Assembly (NCBI GenBank): GCA_017308475.1
Contig: JAFKEU010000011.1
Coordinates: forward strand, 1 to 64,000
Direction: 5' to 3'
Origin: Alphaproteobacteria bacterium
GTDB taxonomy: Bacteria > Pseudomonadota > Alphaproteobacteria > Micropepsales > Micropepsaceae
Length of the DNA: 64,000 nt
In this document: one piece after another, positions 8,790-18,400 of the stretch
Layout of the letters: every line of letters starts with the position of its first letter
Numbering within the stretch: position 1 is the stretch's first letter
Made by a program: the position numbers and the translations under genes
Notes under the pieces: model-generated
What the model was told of the DNA's origin: nothing
The model's input: the letters and a program-made list of their open reading frames with translations, nothing else
The model's database searches: none

Positions 8790-11285
8790 ATGCTTTCCCG
8801 TCTGATGAAATGGTTCGGCCTGACGATGGCCGCGCTTGCCGTTGTCGCGCTGGGTGCGGTGGCGGTCTATGTGATTGCCATCACCCGCGACCTGCCCAGC
8901 GTTCAGACACTCAAGAACTATGCCCCGCCCATCACCACCCGCGTCTATGCCGGCAACGGCACGGTGCTGGGCGAATATGCCCGCCAGCGGCGCATCTTCA
9001 TTCCCGCCGCCTTCATTCCCAAGCTGGTCAAGCAGGCCTTCACCAGCGCCGAGGACCGCAATTTCTACAGCCATCCGGGCATCGACCCGTCGGGCATCCT
9101 GCGCGCGGCGATCAAGGATGTGGGCCTGGTGCTGCAGGGACGCCGCCCGCAGGGCGCCTCCACCATCACCCAGCAGGTGGCGCGCAACTTCCTGCTCAAT
9201 TCCGACGTCAAGTTCAGCCGCAAGATCCGCGAGGCGATCCTGGCGGTGCGCATCGACGCGACCTATCCGAAGGAAAAGATCCTCGAGCTCTATCTGAACG
9301 AGATCTATCTGGGCGAGAATTGCTACGGCATCGGCGCGGCCTCGCTGAACTATTTCGGCAAGTCGCTGGACGAGCTGGACGTCGCCGAAGTCGCCTTCCT
9401 GGCGGCGCTGCCCAAGGGCCCGGCCAATTACGATCCGCGCCGCTATCACGCCGCCGCGGTCACCCGCCGCAACTGGGTGATCGACCAGATGAACGACAAT
9501 GGCTATATCAGCGACGCCCAGGCCGCCGCCGCCAAGGCCGAGCCGCTGGTCACGCAGACCCGCCCGCTGGGCAGCCAGGCCGCCGACGTCGCCTATTACG
9601 TCGAAGAGGTGCGGCGCCTGCTGATCAACAAGTATCACTATAACGGCCTCTATGATTCCGGCCTGCAGGTGCGCGCCTCGCTGGATACCCGCCTGCAGAA
9701 CTTCGCCGTCAGCGCGCTGCGCGCCGGGCTGGTGCGTTATGACCGCCGCCACGGCTGGCGCGGCGCCAGGCTGCACGCCGACGTCAAGGGTGACTGGAAA
9801 ATCGCGCTGGCCAAGCTGGCCGCCGATCCCGACAACCAGTCGGGCATCGAGACCTGGCGGCTGGCGGCGGTGCTGGGCTATTCCGGCAGGAACGCGACCA
9901 TCGGCTTTGCCGACGGCACCACCGCTTCGATTACGCCTGACGGCTACAAGTGGGCCAAGCCGGAGCTGAAGAACCAGCGCTGGGGCGCCACGCCCAGCCG
10001 CCCCGAACAGGTGGTCAAGCCCGGCGACGTCGTCTATGTCGAACCGCTCGATCCCAAGGACGGCGCCAAGCCCGGCGAATTCGGTCTTCGCCAAATCCCT
10101 GAGATCAACGGCGCCATCGTGGCGATGGACCCCCATACCGGCCGCGTGCTGGCACTGTCGGGCGGTTTTTCCTACGCCTCCTCGCAGTTCGACCGTGCCA
10201 TGCAGGCGATGCGCCAGCCCGGTTCCTCCTTCAAGCCCTTCGTCTATGCCGCGGCCCTGGACAATGGCTACACCCCCGCCAGCAAGGTGCTGGACGCGCC
10301 CTTCGTGATGGACATGGGGCCGGGCCAGGGCCTGTGGCGGCCGGAGAATTTCGAGCATGAGTTCCTGGGCGAGACCACGCTGCGGCGGGGCATCGAGCTG
10401 TCGCGCAACGTGATGACGGTGCGCCTGGCCGCCCAGATCGGCATGGACAAGGTGGTGCCCTATGCCGTCCGCTTCGGCGTCTATGACAAGATGACGCCCT
10501 TTCTGTCCAACGCGCTGGGCGCGGCGGAAACCACGCTGCTGCGCATGGTCACCGGCTATTCCGAATTCGTGAATGGCGGCAAGAAGGTCGAGCCGTCGCT
10601 GATCGACCGCATCCAGGACCGCAACGGCAAGACCATCTGGCGCCACGACAACCGCGACTGCGAGGGCTGCAACGACGCGAGCTGGCACGGCCAGGAAGAG
10701 CCGCTGCTGGCCGACACGCGGCCGCAGGTCATCGACCCGCGCACGGCCTACCAGATCGTCTCCATGCTGGAAGGCGTGGTGCTGCGCGGCACCGGCCGCA
10801 CGGTGCTGGCGGTGGGCAAGCCGGTGGCCGGCAAGACCGGCACCTCGTCGGATTCCAAGGATACCTGGTTCGTGGGCTTCTCACCCGACCTGGCGGCGGG
10901 CGTCTATGTCGGCTTCGACAATCCGCGCACCCTGGGCAAATACGTCAATGGCGAGGATGAGCAGGGCGCTACCGTCGCCGCGCCGATCTTCCGCGACTTC
11001 ATGAAGGATGCGCTGGCCGACCAGCCGCCCACGCCCTTCCGCATCGCTCCCGGCATCGAGGAAGTCTCCATCGACTATCACAGCGGCCAGCCTGTGCCGC
11101 CCGGCACCCCCGGCGCGATCATGGAAGCCTTCAAGGCCGGCAGCGCGCCGGGCGAAGGGGGCGCTCCAGGGCAGATGGACGACATGACCCAGGTGTCCAG
11201 CCCCGCAAACCCGGCCGGCAACGGGCAGAACCCGGGCGCCCCGCCGCCTGCCGCGGTCGATCAGGGAACCGGTGGACTCTACTGA
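8790..11285 (+). CDS. mrcA: Penicillin-binding protein 1A (bifunctional)
   Basis: Inner-membrane peptidoglycan glycosyltransferase and DD-transpeptidase. The chosen ATG (MLSRLMKWFG) gives 831 aa; GTG at 8787 is an alternative, and the frame stays open upstream to 8628 but that part looks like a shadow of the amidase gene. A membrane anchor covers about residues 8-32. The GT51 domain carries TSAEDRNFYSHPGID and QGASTITQQVARN. The transpeptidase domain shows the SxxK motif in QPGSSFKPF, SRN as SxN, and GKTGTSSDSKDTWFVG as KTG. An OB-like domain lies between them. The C-terminal tail is Pro/Gly-rich and disordered. It follows the amidase by 103 bp and is followed 22 bp later by prfB. Confidence 0.96.
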   Translation: MLSRLMKWFGLTMAALAVVALGAVAVYVIAITRDLPSVQTLKNYAPPITTRVYAGNGTVLGEYARQRRIFIPAAFIPKLVKQAFTSAEDRNFYSHPGIDPSGILRAAIKDVGLVLQGRRPQGASTITQQVARNFLLNSDVKFSRKIREAILAVRIDATYPKEKILELYLNEIYLGENCYGIGAASLNYFGKSLDELDVAEVAFLAALPKGPANYDPRRYHAAAVTRRNWVIDQMNDNGYISDAQAAAAKAEPLVTQTRPLGSQAADVAYYVEEVRRLLINKYHYNGLYDSGLQVRASLDTRLQNFAVSALRAGLVRYDRRHGWRGARLHADVKGDWKIALAKLAADPDNQSGIETWRLAAVLGYSGRNATIGFADGTTASITPDGYKWAKPELKNQRWGATPSRPEQVVKPGDVVYVEPLDPKDGAKPGEFGLRQIPEINGAIVAMDPHTGRVLALSGGFSYASSQFDRAMQAMRQPGSSFKPFVYAAALDNGYTPASKVLDAPFVMDMGPGQGLWRPENFEHEFLGETTLRRGIELSRNVMTVRLAAQIGMDKVVPYAVRFGVYDKMTPFLSNALGAAETTLLRMVTGYSEFVNGGKKVEPSLIDRIQDRNGKTIWRHDNRDCEGCNDASWHGQEEPLLADTRPQVIDPRTAYQIVSMLEGVVLRGTGRTVLAVGKPVAGKTGTSSDSKDTWFVGFSPDLAAGVYVGFDNPRTLGKYVNGEDEQGATVAAPIFRDFMKDALADQPPTPFRIAPGIEEVSIDYHSGQPVPPGTPGAIMEAFKAGSAPGEGGAPGQMDDMTQVSSPANPAGNGQNPGAPPPAAVDQGTGGLY

Positions 11286-11307
11286 CGCCTTCGATTAAGC
11301 ACCCGCC

Positions 11308-12439
11308 ATGCGCCCCGAAATCGAACGCACCGCCGAAGACATCAAGCAGGCCATCACCCTGCTGAGGAGGCATCTTTGACTGGGATGCCGCAACCCGCCG
11401 CCTGGACGAACTGAACGCCCGGGCCGAAGACCCCGCCTTGTGGAACGACCCGCAGAACGCGCAGAAGCTGATGCGCGAGCGGCAGAAGCTGGACAGCGCC
11501 GTCTCTTCGGTCATCAGGATGCAGAACGAACTGGCCGATACGCTGGGCCTGATCGAGATGGCCGAGGCCGAGAATGATGCGGCCATGGTGGCGGATGCCG
11601 AAAATGCGCTGAAGGCGCTGGGCAGGCGCGCCGAGCAGATGCGCCTTCAATCCATGCTCTCGGGCGAGGCGGACGGCAACGACACCTATCTGGAAATCCA
11701 CGCCGGCGCGGGCGGCACCGAAAGCCAGGACTGGGCCCAGATGCTGTTTCGCATGTACATGCGCTGGGCCGAGAATCACGGCTACAAGCTGCAGCTGATC
11801 GAGGAAAGCGAAGGCGAGGGCGGCGGCCTGAAATCGGCCACCCTGCTGGTCAAGGGCGACAACGCCTATGGCTGGCTGAAGACCGAAGCGGGCGTGCACC
11901 GGCTGGTGCGCATCTCGCCCTTTGACGCCAACGCGCGCCGCCACACCTCGTTCTCGTCCGTCACCGTCTATCCGGTGATCGACCAGACCATCGAGATCGA
12001 CATTCCGGAAAAGGACGTGCGCATCGACGTCTATCGCGCCTCGGGCGCCGGCGGCCAGCACGTCAACAAGACCGAAAGCGCGGTGCGCATCACCCATCTG
12101 CCGACCGGCATCGCGGTGACCAGCCAGTCGGAGAAAAGCCAGCACCAGAACCGCGCGATCTGCTGGGACATGCTGCGCTCAAGGCTTTATGAGATCGAAC
12201 TGGAAAAGAAGAAGGCCGAGACCGGCGCCTTCATCGGCGAAAAGTCGGACATCGGCTGGGGCCACCAGATCCGTTCCTATGTCCTGCAGCCCTATCAGCT
12301 GGTGAAGGACCTGCGCACCGGGGTGGAAAGCCGCGTGCCGCAGGAAGTGCTGGACGGCGACCTCGATGCCTTCATGGCCGCGGCCCTGGCCCAGGAGGTC
12401 GGCGGCAAGCCCCGCGAGGCTGTCGCGGACCTGGAATAG
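11308..12439 (+). CDS. prfB: Peptide chain release factor 2, programmed +1 frameshift
   Basis: Recognises UGA and UAA stop codons and triggers peptide release. The reading frame from ATG 11308 runs 23 codons to an in-frame TGA (11377-11379), then continues in the +1 frame from 11378, giving 376 aa in all, normal for the family. The junction is the classic RF2 recoding site, so the gene is intact and not broken. The codon-recognition tripeptide SPF is present ([15 protein letters not shown]), as is the catalytic GGQ loop ([17 protein letters not shown]). Annotation software commonly starts this gene too late, at the first ATG or GTG after the shift. It is the third gene of the amidase-PBP1A run and converges on the bactofilin gene. 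Confidence 0.96.
11365..11380 (+). promoter_or_regulatory. prfB programmed frameshift site
   Basis: AGGAGG (11365-11370), an internal Shine-Dalgarno-like sequence, is followed after three bases by CTT TGA C (11374-11380). This is the conserved RF2 arrangement: when RF2 is scarce the ribosome slips from CTT to TTT and reads GAC. It gives autogenous control of RF2 level. Confidence 0.95.
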
Positions 12440-12518
12440 GCATCGATCCGTCCTGAAAATCGCACTGAAGGCTGCGCGACGTCAGCCCGTGCCGTGCCTG
12501 CGAGACCGGCCGGCGCCG

Positions 12519-13049
12519 CTAACCGGCCCCAAGCGGACTCAGTGTCGCGCCCGGCGCCAGGGCGTTGGCGGGCGGCAACACCGGTGCGGGCTGCGCAGAA
12601 GCAGGCGCAGACAGCTGCCGCGAAGGCTTGTCCAGCGGGTTGTTCGCCAGGGGGTCGTCGGAATGCCGGCAATTGCCCTCGAAGAAAGCGCCCGATTCCA
12701 CCGCGAAGGCCTCGTGCAGGATGTCGCCTTCCACATGGCTGGTGGAGGCCAGCAGGACCTTGCGGGCATTGATGCGGCCGACCACCTTGCCCCGCACGGT
12801 CACCTCTTCGGCATAGATCTCGCCATGAACCTCGGCCTTGTCGCCGATTACCAGCCCGGCGCTGCGCACATCGCCTTCCACCCGCCCATCGACCTGGATG
12901 TCGCCCGCCGAAGAGAGGGTGCCGCTGACCACAAGGTCGGCGCTGATGATCGACGGCGCCGCCGATCCGCGCAGGCCGCGCTTGGCTGCCGGCTGGGCCG
13001 CCGCCGGTTGGGGAGCAGGAGCGGTTTCCTTGGTCTTGCTAGAGAACAT
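12519..13049 (-). CDS. Bactofilin
   Basis: Polymer-forming cytoskeletal protein, 176 aa, that assembles without nucleotide and usually positions wall enzymes at the membrane. The central domain (about 33-135) is a right-handed beta-helix with repeating short strands: SIISADLVVSGTLSSAG, DIQVDGRVEGDV, GLVIGDKAEVHGEIYAEE, VTVRGKVVGRINARKV and HVEGDILHEAFAVESGAFFEG. The flanking tails are Ala/Pro-rich and disordered, as is typical. Its start overlaps the end of the upstream M23 endopeptidase gene by 11 bp on the same strand, implying translational coupling. Bactofilin next to M23 peptidase is a recurring pair linked to cell shape and stalk or bud morphogenesis. Confidence 0.93.
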   Translation of the reverse strand: MFSSKTKETAPAPQPAAAQPAAKRGLRGSAAPSIISADLVVSGTLSSAGDIQVDGRVEGDVRSAGLVIGDKAEVHGEIYAEEVTVRGKVVGRINARKVLLASTSHVEGDILHEAFAVESGAFFEGNCRHSDDPLANNPLDKPSRQLSAPASAQPAPVLPPANALAPGATLSPLGAG

Positions 13050-14505
13050 GGTGACCAGCCTCGATGAAGTTGTTGGGGTTCTTCACGACATTGTCGTACC
13101 AGACTTCGTAATGCACATGTGGGCCGGTGCTGCGCCCTGTCGAGCCCACCTGTCCGACCGTTGCGCCCTTGGCGACTTTCATGCCCTGCCGGACGGTGAT
13201 CTTCGAAAGATGGGCATAGCGCGTGCGGATGCCGAATCCGTGATCGATTTCCACCATGTTGCCGTAGCCGCCGCGATTGCCGGCGAACACCACGGTTCCG
13301 GGTGCGGTGGCATGCACCGCCGAGCCCCACGGTCCGGCGAAATCGATGCCGGGGTGAAATGCATAGCGGCCGGAGAATGGATCAGGCCGCACGCCGAAGC
13401 CGCTGGTGCGGTCGAAGCTTGCGGCGGGAACCGGCCGGGCCAGCGGCACATGCGACAGGGCCGCCGACAGGGTGTTCAACTGGTCCAGCACCGCGGCGGC
13501 GCTGAGATAGGCGCGGGTGAATTCCGGATCGGAAATGCCTTCGATGCGAACCTGGTCGAGGGGGATTTCCGGGCCGCCCATGCCCTCCGATTCCAGGCGC
13601 CGGGTCAACTGGTCGGGATTGATCCCGGCATGACGCATCACCGCGCGCAGGCCGCCGATCCCTGTATCCAGCGTGTCTTCGGTTCTTGCCATCAGCACGG
13701 TCTCGGACTGGCCGATGCGCGCCACCCGGGCGGTCTGTTCGGCCAGCGTGCGCAGTCCAGGATGCTGGACATAGGCGTTGGCATAGGACCGGGACGGATG
13801 GACCGCGTGGCGCACGTCGGCGGCGGCGGTGTGGAAGAAGCCGCTGACGGATTTCCATGCCCGTTCCAGCAGGCCGGGCTGCGGCGGCCTGGCGGCACTG
13901 CGGGGCTGGGGCGCGGCCGGGCCGGGCAGCATGGTGAGCTGCGACATGCCGCTGCCGGCGTCGCTGTCGAAATAGCCGGCCGGCGCCTCCGCAACCACGC
14001 TGTCGGCGGCGGCGCCGTCGCGCGGGGCAGCCCCGGCAAGCTGGGTGTACTGCTGCGTCTTGCCCTGTGGCTGGCCTTGCGCCTGGCCGGCGGAGATGCC
14101 GGCGGCCCGCTCGACCTGGCTGGCCCTGTTCAGAAAGCCGGTAATGGCGTTCTGCTTGGCCTGAAGGCCGTCAGCGGTGGCCTTGAAGCGGTCCTCGGCG
14201 GAGACCAGCGCGCCGTTCAGTTCGTCATAGGACATCTGCAGGTCCGCCACCCGGCCCTCATAGGCCTGCTGCATCTGCTGGTAGCGGTGGTCCTTGGCGG
14301 TGATGATGCGGTCCTTGAAGACCACGTTGACGGTGGCAAAGGCCACCCATCCCAGGAAAATCAGGGTCAGGCCCGCCAGGGTCGCCTGAAGCGACGCGCT
14401 GAAGGTGAAGAACTGCACCCGCCCGTCACTGCGGATATAGATCTGCCGCTCGGGGAATGTCTCATGCAGCCACGCCCAGGCGCGTTCGAGGAACGTCGTC
14501 TTCAT
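13039..14505 (-). CDS. M23 family peptidoglycan endopeptidase
   Basis: Membrane-anchored LytM-type metallopeptidase that probably cuts peptidoglycan cross-links. The start chosen (MKTTFLERAWAWLHETFPE) gives 488 aa; the open frame upstream to 14823 is not protein-like. A cytoplasmic N-terminal segment precedes one membrane helix (about 38-62), then a coiled-coil-prone region (about 63-125) and a long Ala/Pro-rich linker. The catalytic domain near the C-terminus has HPGIDFAG (HxxxD), RYAHLSK and GPHVHYEVWYD (HxH), so all zinc ligands are present. The gene overlaps the bactofilin start, suggesting the bactofilin scaffold localises this enzyme. Confidence 0.93.
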   Translation of the reverse strand: MKTTFLERAWAWLHETFPERQIYIRSDGRVQFFTFSASLQATLAGLTLIFLGWVAFATVNVVFKDRIITAKDHRYQQMQQAYEGRVADLQMSYDELNGALVSAEDRFKATADGLQAKQNAITGFLNRASQVERAAGISAGQAQGQPQGKTQQYTQLAGAAPRDGAAADSVVAEAPAGYFDSDAGSGMSQLTMLPGPAAPQPRSAARPPQPGLLERAWKSVSGFFHTAAADVRHAVHPSRSYANAYVQHPGLRTLAEQTARVARIGQSETVLMARTEDTLDTGIGGLRAVMRHAGINPDQLTRRLESEGMGGPEIPLDQVRIEGISDPEFTRAYLSAAAVLDQLNTLSAALSHVPLARPVPAASFDRTSGFGVRPDPFSGRYAFHPGIDFAGPWGSAVHATAPGTVVFAGNRGGYGNMVEIDHGFGIRTRYAHLSKITVRQGMKVAKGATVGQVGSTGRSTGPHVHYEVWYDNVVKNPNNFIEAGHHVL

Positions 14506-14610
14506 GTTCGGATTTGTTGTGCTGTCCTGGACCCTGAGGCCCCCGCCTTCGGTCCTCATTTCATCCGCCCGAGGCCGGCCGATCAAGTTTTTGTGCCAGA
14601 AAAAGGAACG

Positions 14611-14624
14611 CGCGGTTAACCGCG
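14611..14624. promoter_or_regulatory. 14-bp perfect palindrome upstream of the M23 gene
   Basis: CGCGGTTAACCGCG is a perfect palindrome about 105 bases upstream of the M23 start and 44 bases past the bcp stop. It may be an operator or the top of a weak bcp terminator. No known regulator consensus was matched. Confidence 0.3.
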
Positions 14625-14666
14625 GGCGAAAAAGCCCCGTCAAACTGCGCTTTTTCCAGAAGGTCT

Positions 14667-15212
14667 TCAAAGCAGCGCCTTTGCCGCGTCCAGCACGGCC
14701 TCGACATGTCCCGGAACCTTCACCTTGCGCCAGGCCTGGACGATCCGCCCGCCGGCATCGACGAGGAAGGTGGCGCGTTCCATGCCCATGAATTTGCGGC
14801 CATACAGGGTCTTTTCGCCCCACACGCCCCAGGCCAGTGCAGCACTGGTTTCAGGGTCCGAACCCAGCGCCACCGTCAGCTTGTGCTTTCGGCGGAACTT
14901 TTCATGGGATTCCAGACTGTCCTTCGAGACCCCGATCACCTTCACGCCAAGCCTGTCAAACTTCTTCTGCGCCGCACTGAAATCCAGCGCCTCGCGCGTG
15001 CAACCGGGAGTATCGTCCCTGGGATAGAAATACAGAACAAAAGGCTGGCCCTTCAGGCTGGCCAGGGAAACGTTTTCACCAGTGTCCAGGGCGAGCCTGA
15101 ACGCCGGGGCCTTGTCTGCGGGGGCCAGACCGCTGACGGCCCCACCTGCGGCCGTGCTCCGGGAATCCGGCTTTCGCGTGCCCAAAGTTGCAGCATTCCT
15201 TGTTCCGGCCAT
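14667..15212 (-). CDS. bcp: Thioredoxin-dependent peroxiredoxin, Bcp type
   Basis: Reduces hydrogen peroxide and organic hydroperoxides using thioredoxin. From ATG 15212 the product is 181 aa, with a 30-residue N-terminal extension before the AhpC/TSA fold (PADKAPAFRL onward). The peroxidatic cysteine is in DDTPGCTREA. The second cysteine five residues on, which many Bcp proteins use as resolving partner, is replaced (TREALDF) and no other cysteine follows, so this would act as a 1-Cys enzyme. Other motifs: YFYPRDDTPG, VIGVSKDS, ERATFLVDAGG. The open frame extends upstream to 15470 but the extra part overlaps the next promoter region. The start is moderately certain. Confidence 0.9.
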   Translation of the reverse strand: MAGTRNAATLGTRKPDSRSTAAGGAVSGLAPADKAPAFRLALDTGENVSLASLKGQPFVLYFYPRDDTPGCTREALDFSAAQKKFDRLGVKVIGVSKDSLESHEKFRRKHKLTVALGSDPETSAALAWGVWGEKTLYGRKFMGMERATFLVDAGGRIVQAWRKVKVPGHVEAVLDAAKALL

Positions 15213-15444
15213 GCCCCGGCCCCGCCATCCCCTTGAAGGCCGGGGATTTAAGCCTATCCCGGCGCCGTGGGCAATGCGCGCAAGCCGCCCAATTCGGTGA
15301 CAATCTTGAGACAAGGGGCTGGAACATTTGCCCTTTTTAAGCCTAACACAAGTAGTAGTGAGCCGGCGCCCGATCAGGAGCGGCCCAAAGTCGCGCGCCG
15401 GGGCCCCGCCAGGGGCAGGACTCCTCTTTGTATAGAAGACCCGC

Positions 15445-18400
15445 GTGACGCTGCCCTTTGCCCGTTTCATAAAGGCTCATCACATCAGCCGCGCCGCGCT
15501 GTTTGCGGGGGCGCTGGCGGCGGCGGTCGTGTTCTTCGTGGTGGGTGCCGGCGTGCGCCTTCTGATCGGGCCGGTGTCGCTGGGTCCGCTGCGTGGCACG
15601 CTTGCTTCGGCCATCCACGATGCGCTGCCGGGCATCGCGCTGGACTATGACCAGGCCGCCATCGAATGGAGCCGCGACGAAGGCCGCGTGAATCTGGTGG
15701 TGCTCGGCGCGCGCATGTACGACTCCAAGGGCCGCATCGTCGCCCAGGCGCCCAAGGCCGACATCGACCTGGCGGCGGCTCCTTTCCTCAGCGGCCATGT
15801 CGTGGTCCGCCGCATCACGCTGGTGGGCGTGCAACTGACGCTGGTCCACCTGAAGGAGGGCGGCATCCGGCTGGGGCTGCAGAAGGACCTGGGCAGCGAA
15901 GACCTGATCCGCCGCCTCAGCGACGTGATCGAGGCCAGGGGCAGCACCAGTTCATCGCTGGAAAGCTTCGCCGTGCGCAACGCACGCCTTGCCATCATGG
16001 ACGAACCCAGCGGCCTGTTCGTGGTGGCGCCCCGCGCCTCTCTGACCATGCGTTCGCGCGGGTCCGACATTCTGCTGGCCTTCGATGCAGACACCGAGAT
16101 CTCCGGCCGCAAGAGCCATGTCACCGCCAACGTGCTGCTGCCGCCCGGCCAGGCGCCCCTGCGCGGCGACCTGACCGTCAGCCGGCTGGACCTGCGCGCG
16201 CTGGCCGCCAACGCGCGGCGTTATGCGGTGCTCAAGGATGTTCCGCTCACTGCCAGCGCCTCGGTCCGCTTCGCCATGAAGCCGGGCGGGGCGTTGGACA
16301 ATGCCGATTTCGACCTCACCGCGCAGGGCAACATCCCCGCCCGCCTGCTGAAGGACAAGGCCTTGCACGTCAGGCAGATGAGGCTGACCGGCCATTATGA
16401 GGGCACCGGCCGCAGGCTGACGCTCAAGACCGCCGACCTGGACGCGCGCGAGGGCCGCATGCGCGGCCGCGGCGAAGGCACCTTCGTCTACGCCGATGGC
16501 GCGCTGGATCAGATCAAGGCGCGCCTGTCTTTCGAGCACATTGCCGTGAACGCCCCAGGCCTGTTCGAGCAGCCGGTGAGCTTTCAGTCGCTGGTGGTGG
16601 AGGGGGCGTGGCTGTCCGCGGCCCGCCGTTTCGAAGTCTCCCGGGCCGCGCTTGCCGCGCCCGGCTTCAGCCTGACGGCATCGGGGGCGCTGGCCCTGAA
16701 AGATACCGGCGCGCCGGGCCTTTCCGCGCATGCGCACATTGATCAGCTGCCGGTGCGCACGCTGCTGCACTATTGGCCGCTGGCGCTGGCGCCCGGCGCG
16801 CGTGAATGGATCGACGCCAACATCTTCGCCGGCTCGATCGGGCCGCTGGAGGCGACCTGCAATTTCGCGCCCGGCATGATGGACCGGCCCGTCCTGCCCG
16901 AAGACTCCGTGAACATGACCTTCGCCATGCAGGGGGTGGAAGGCGCCTATATCAACGGGCTGACCCATGCCACCGGCATCGAGGGCAATGCGCTGCTGAC
17001 CGGCGATACGTTCCGCGCCAACTTCACCGGCGGGCGGATCGGGCCGATCATCGCCAGCCGCGGCACCGCCCTGATCCCCGAACTGCACAAGGTGGGCACG
17101 GTGGGCAGCTTCGGCGTGCATGTCGATGGCACCATGCCCGACATCATGCGCCTGATCGACATGACGCCGCTGAACTATGCCCGCCGCTTCGGCATCGATC
17201 CGCGCCAGACCGGCGGGACGGCCGGCGCCGACCTCTCCTTCCAGGTGCCCATGCTGGCGGACCTGCCGGTGGACGATGTCGGCATCGGCGTGAAGGCGCA
17301 TGTCGACGGTTTCGGGGTGACGCTGGGACGCATCAAGGTCCATGACGGCGCCGTCGATTTCGACATCGACAATGACCGGCTGCACCAGACCGGCGTCATC
17401 GGCATGGCCGATTCCCGGCTGGCGGTCGACTGGACCGAGGACCTCAAGACCCAGGACAACATCACCACTCGCCTTTCGGTGAAGGGCAACATGACCGAGG
17501 CGGTGCGCGCGCAGCTGGGTGTCAACCTGCAGCGCTATTTCCGCGGCACCGTGCCCATCACCGCCCAGATCACCGGCCACCGCGGCGCCCTGGTCCAGGC
17601 CGATGTCGCCGTCGATTTCACGCCCGCCCTGCTGTCGGTGCCCATTGTCAACCTGGAGAAAAGCCCCGGCGAAGCGGCAACCGGGCATGTGGTGGCCAAT
17701 TTCGCCCCCGGCAACGTCCTCACCGACGAAACCATCAGCATCGGCGGGCCGGTGCTGAACGCCACCGGCACGGCGACGTTCGCGCGCGGCGGCGAGCTGA
17801 CCAGCCTGGCCTTCCCCAGCATCAAGATGGGGGCTTTGAACGATCTGGCCTTCCAGCTGCAGCGCGGGCCGGGCGGCAACGATTATACGCTGCGTGGCCG
17901 TTCGCTGGACGGCTCCAAGGTGGGCCGCAACGGCACGGGCCAGACCGGGGCGCGCGGCGCCAGCGGCGCGCCCGCCGACGAAACGCCGGAAGGCCGCTTC
18001 CATGTCAGCATGCAACTGGGCCGCCTGGCGATGCGCGACGGCGTCTCGATCACGCCCTTCAGCATGGACCTGACCGGGGTGGGCGAGCGGCCCGCCACCC
18101 TGTCGCTGTCGGGCGCCCTGGCGCTGGACAGGAATGCCGGTTCGCCGGGCGCCCCCATCGGCGCCAATATCGTGGCAGTGCCGGAAGGAAGGCGCCTGAC
18201 GCTGACCGCGGCCGATGCCGGGCTTCTGATGCGCGGCCTGTTCGCCTTCGAAAGCATGCGAAACGGCGCGCTCAACGCCACCGCGATCCTGCCGGGCCGC
18301 GCCACCGACACCAGCGACGGCAAGGCGCCCGACTTCACCGGCACCCTGACGGTGACGAAATTCAGCATGGTCAACCAGTCGCTGCTGGCGCGCCTGTTCT

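Noticed and set aside
11377..11379. Early stop codon in prfB suggesting a pseudogene
   Set aside because: It is the programmed frameshift stop, with the conserved AGGAGG and CTTTGAC context.
13039..14823. Longer N-terminus for the M23 peptidase starting at 14823
   Set aside because: The added 106 residues run into the bcp gene and across a palindrome, and lack protein character; MKTTFLERAWAW is a normal start.
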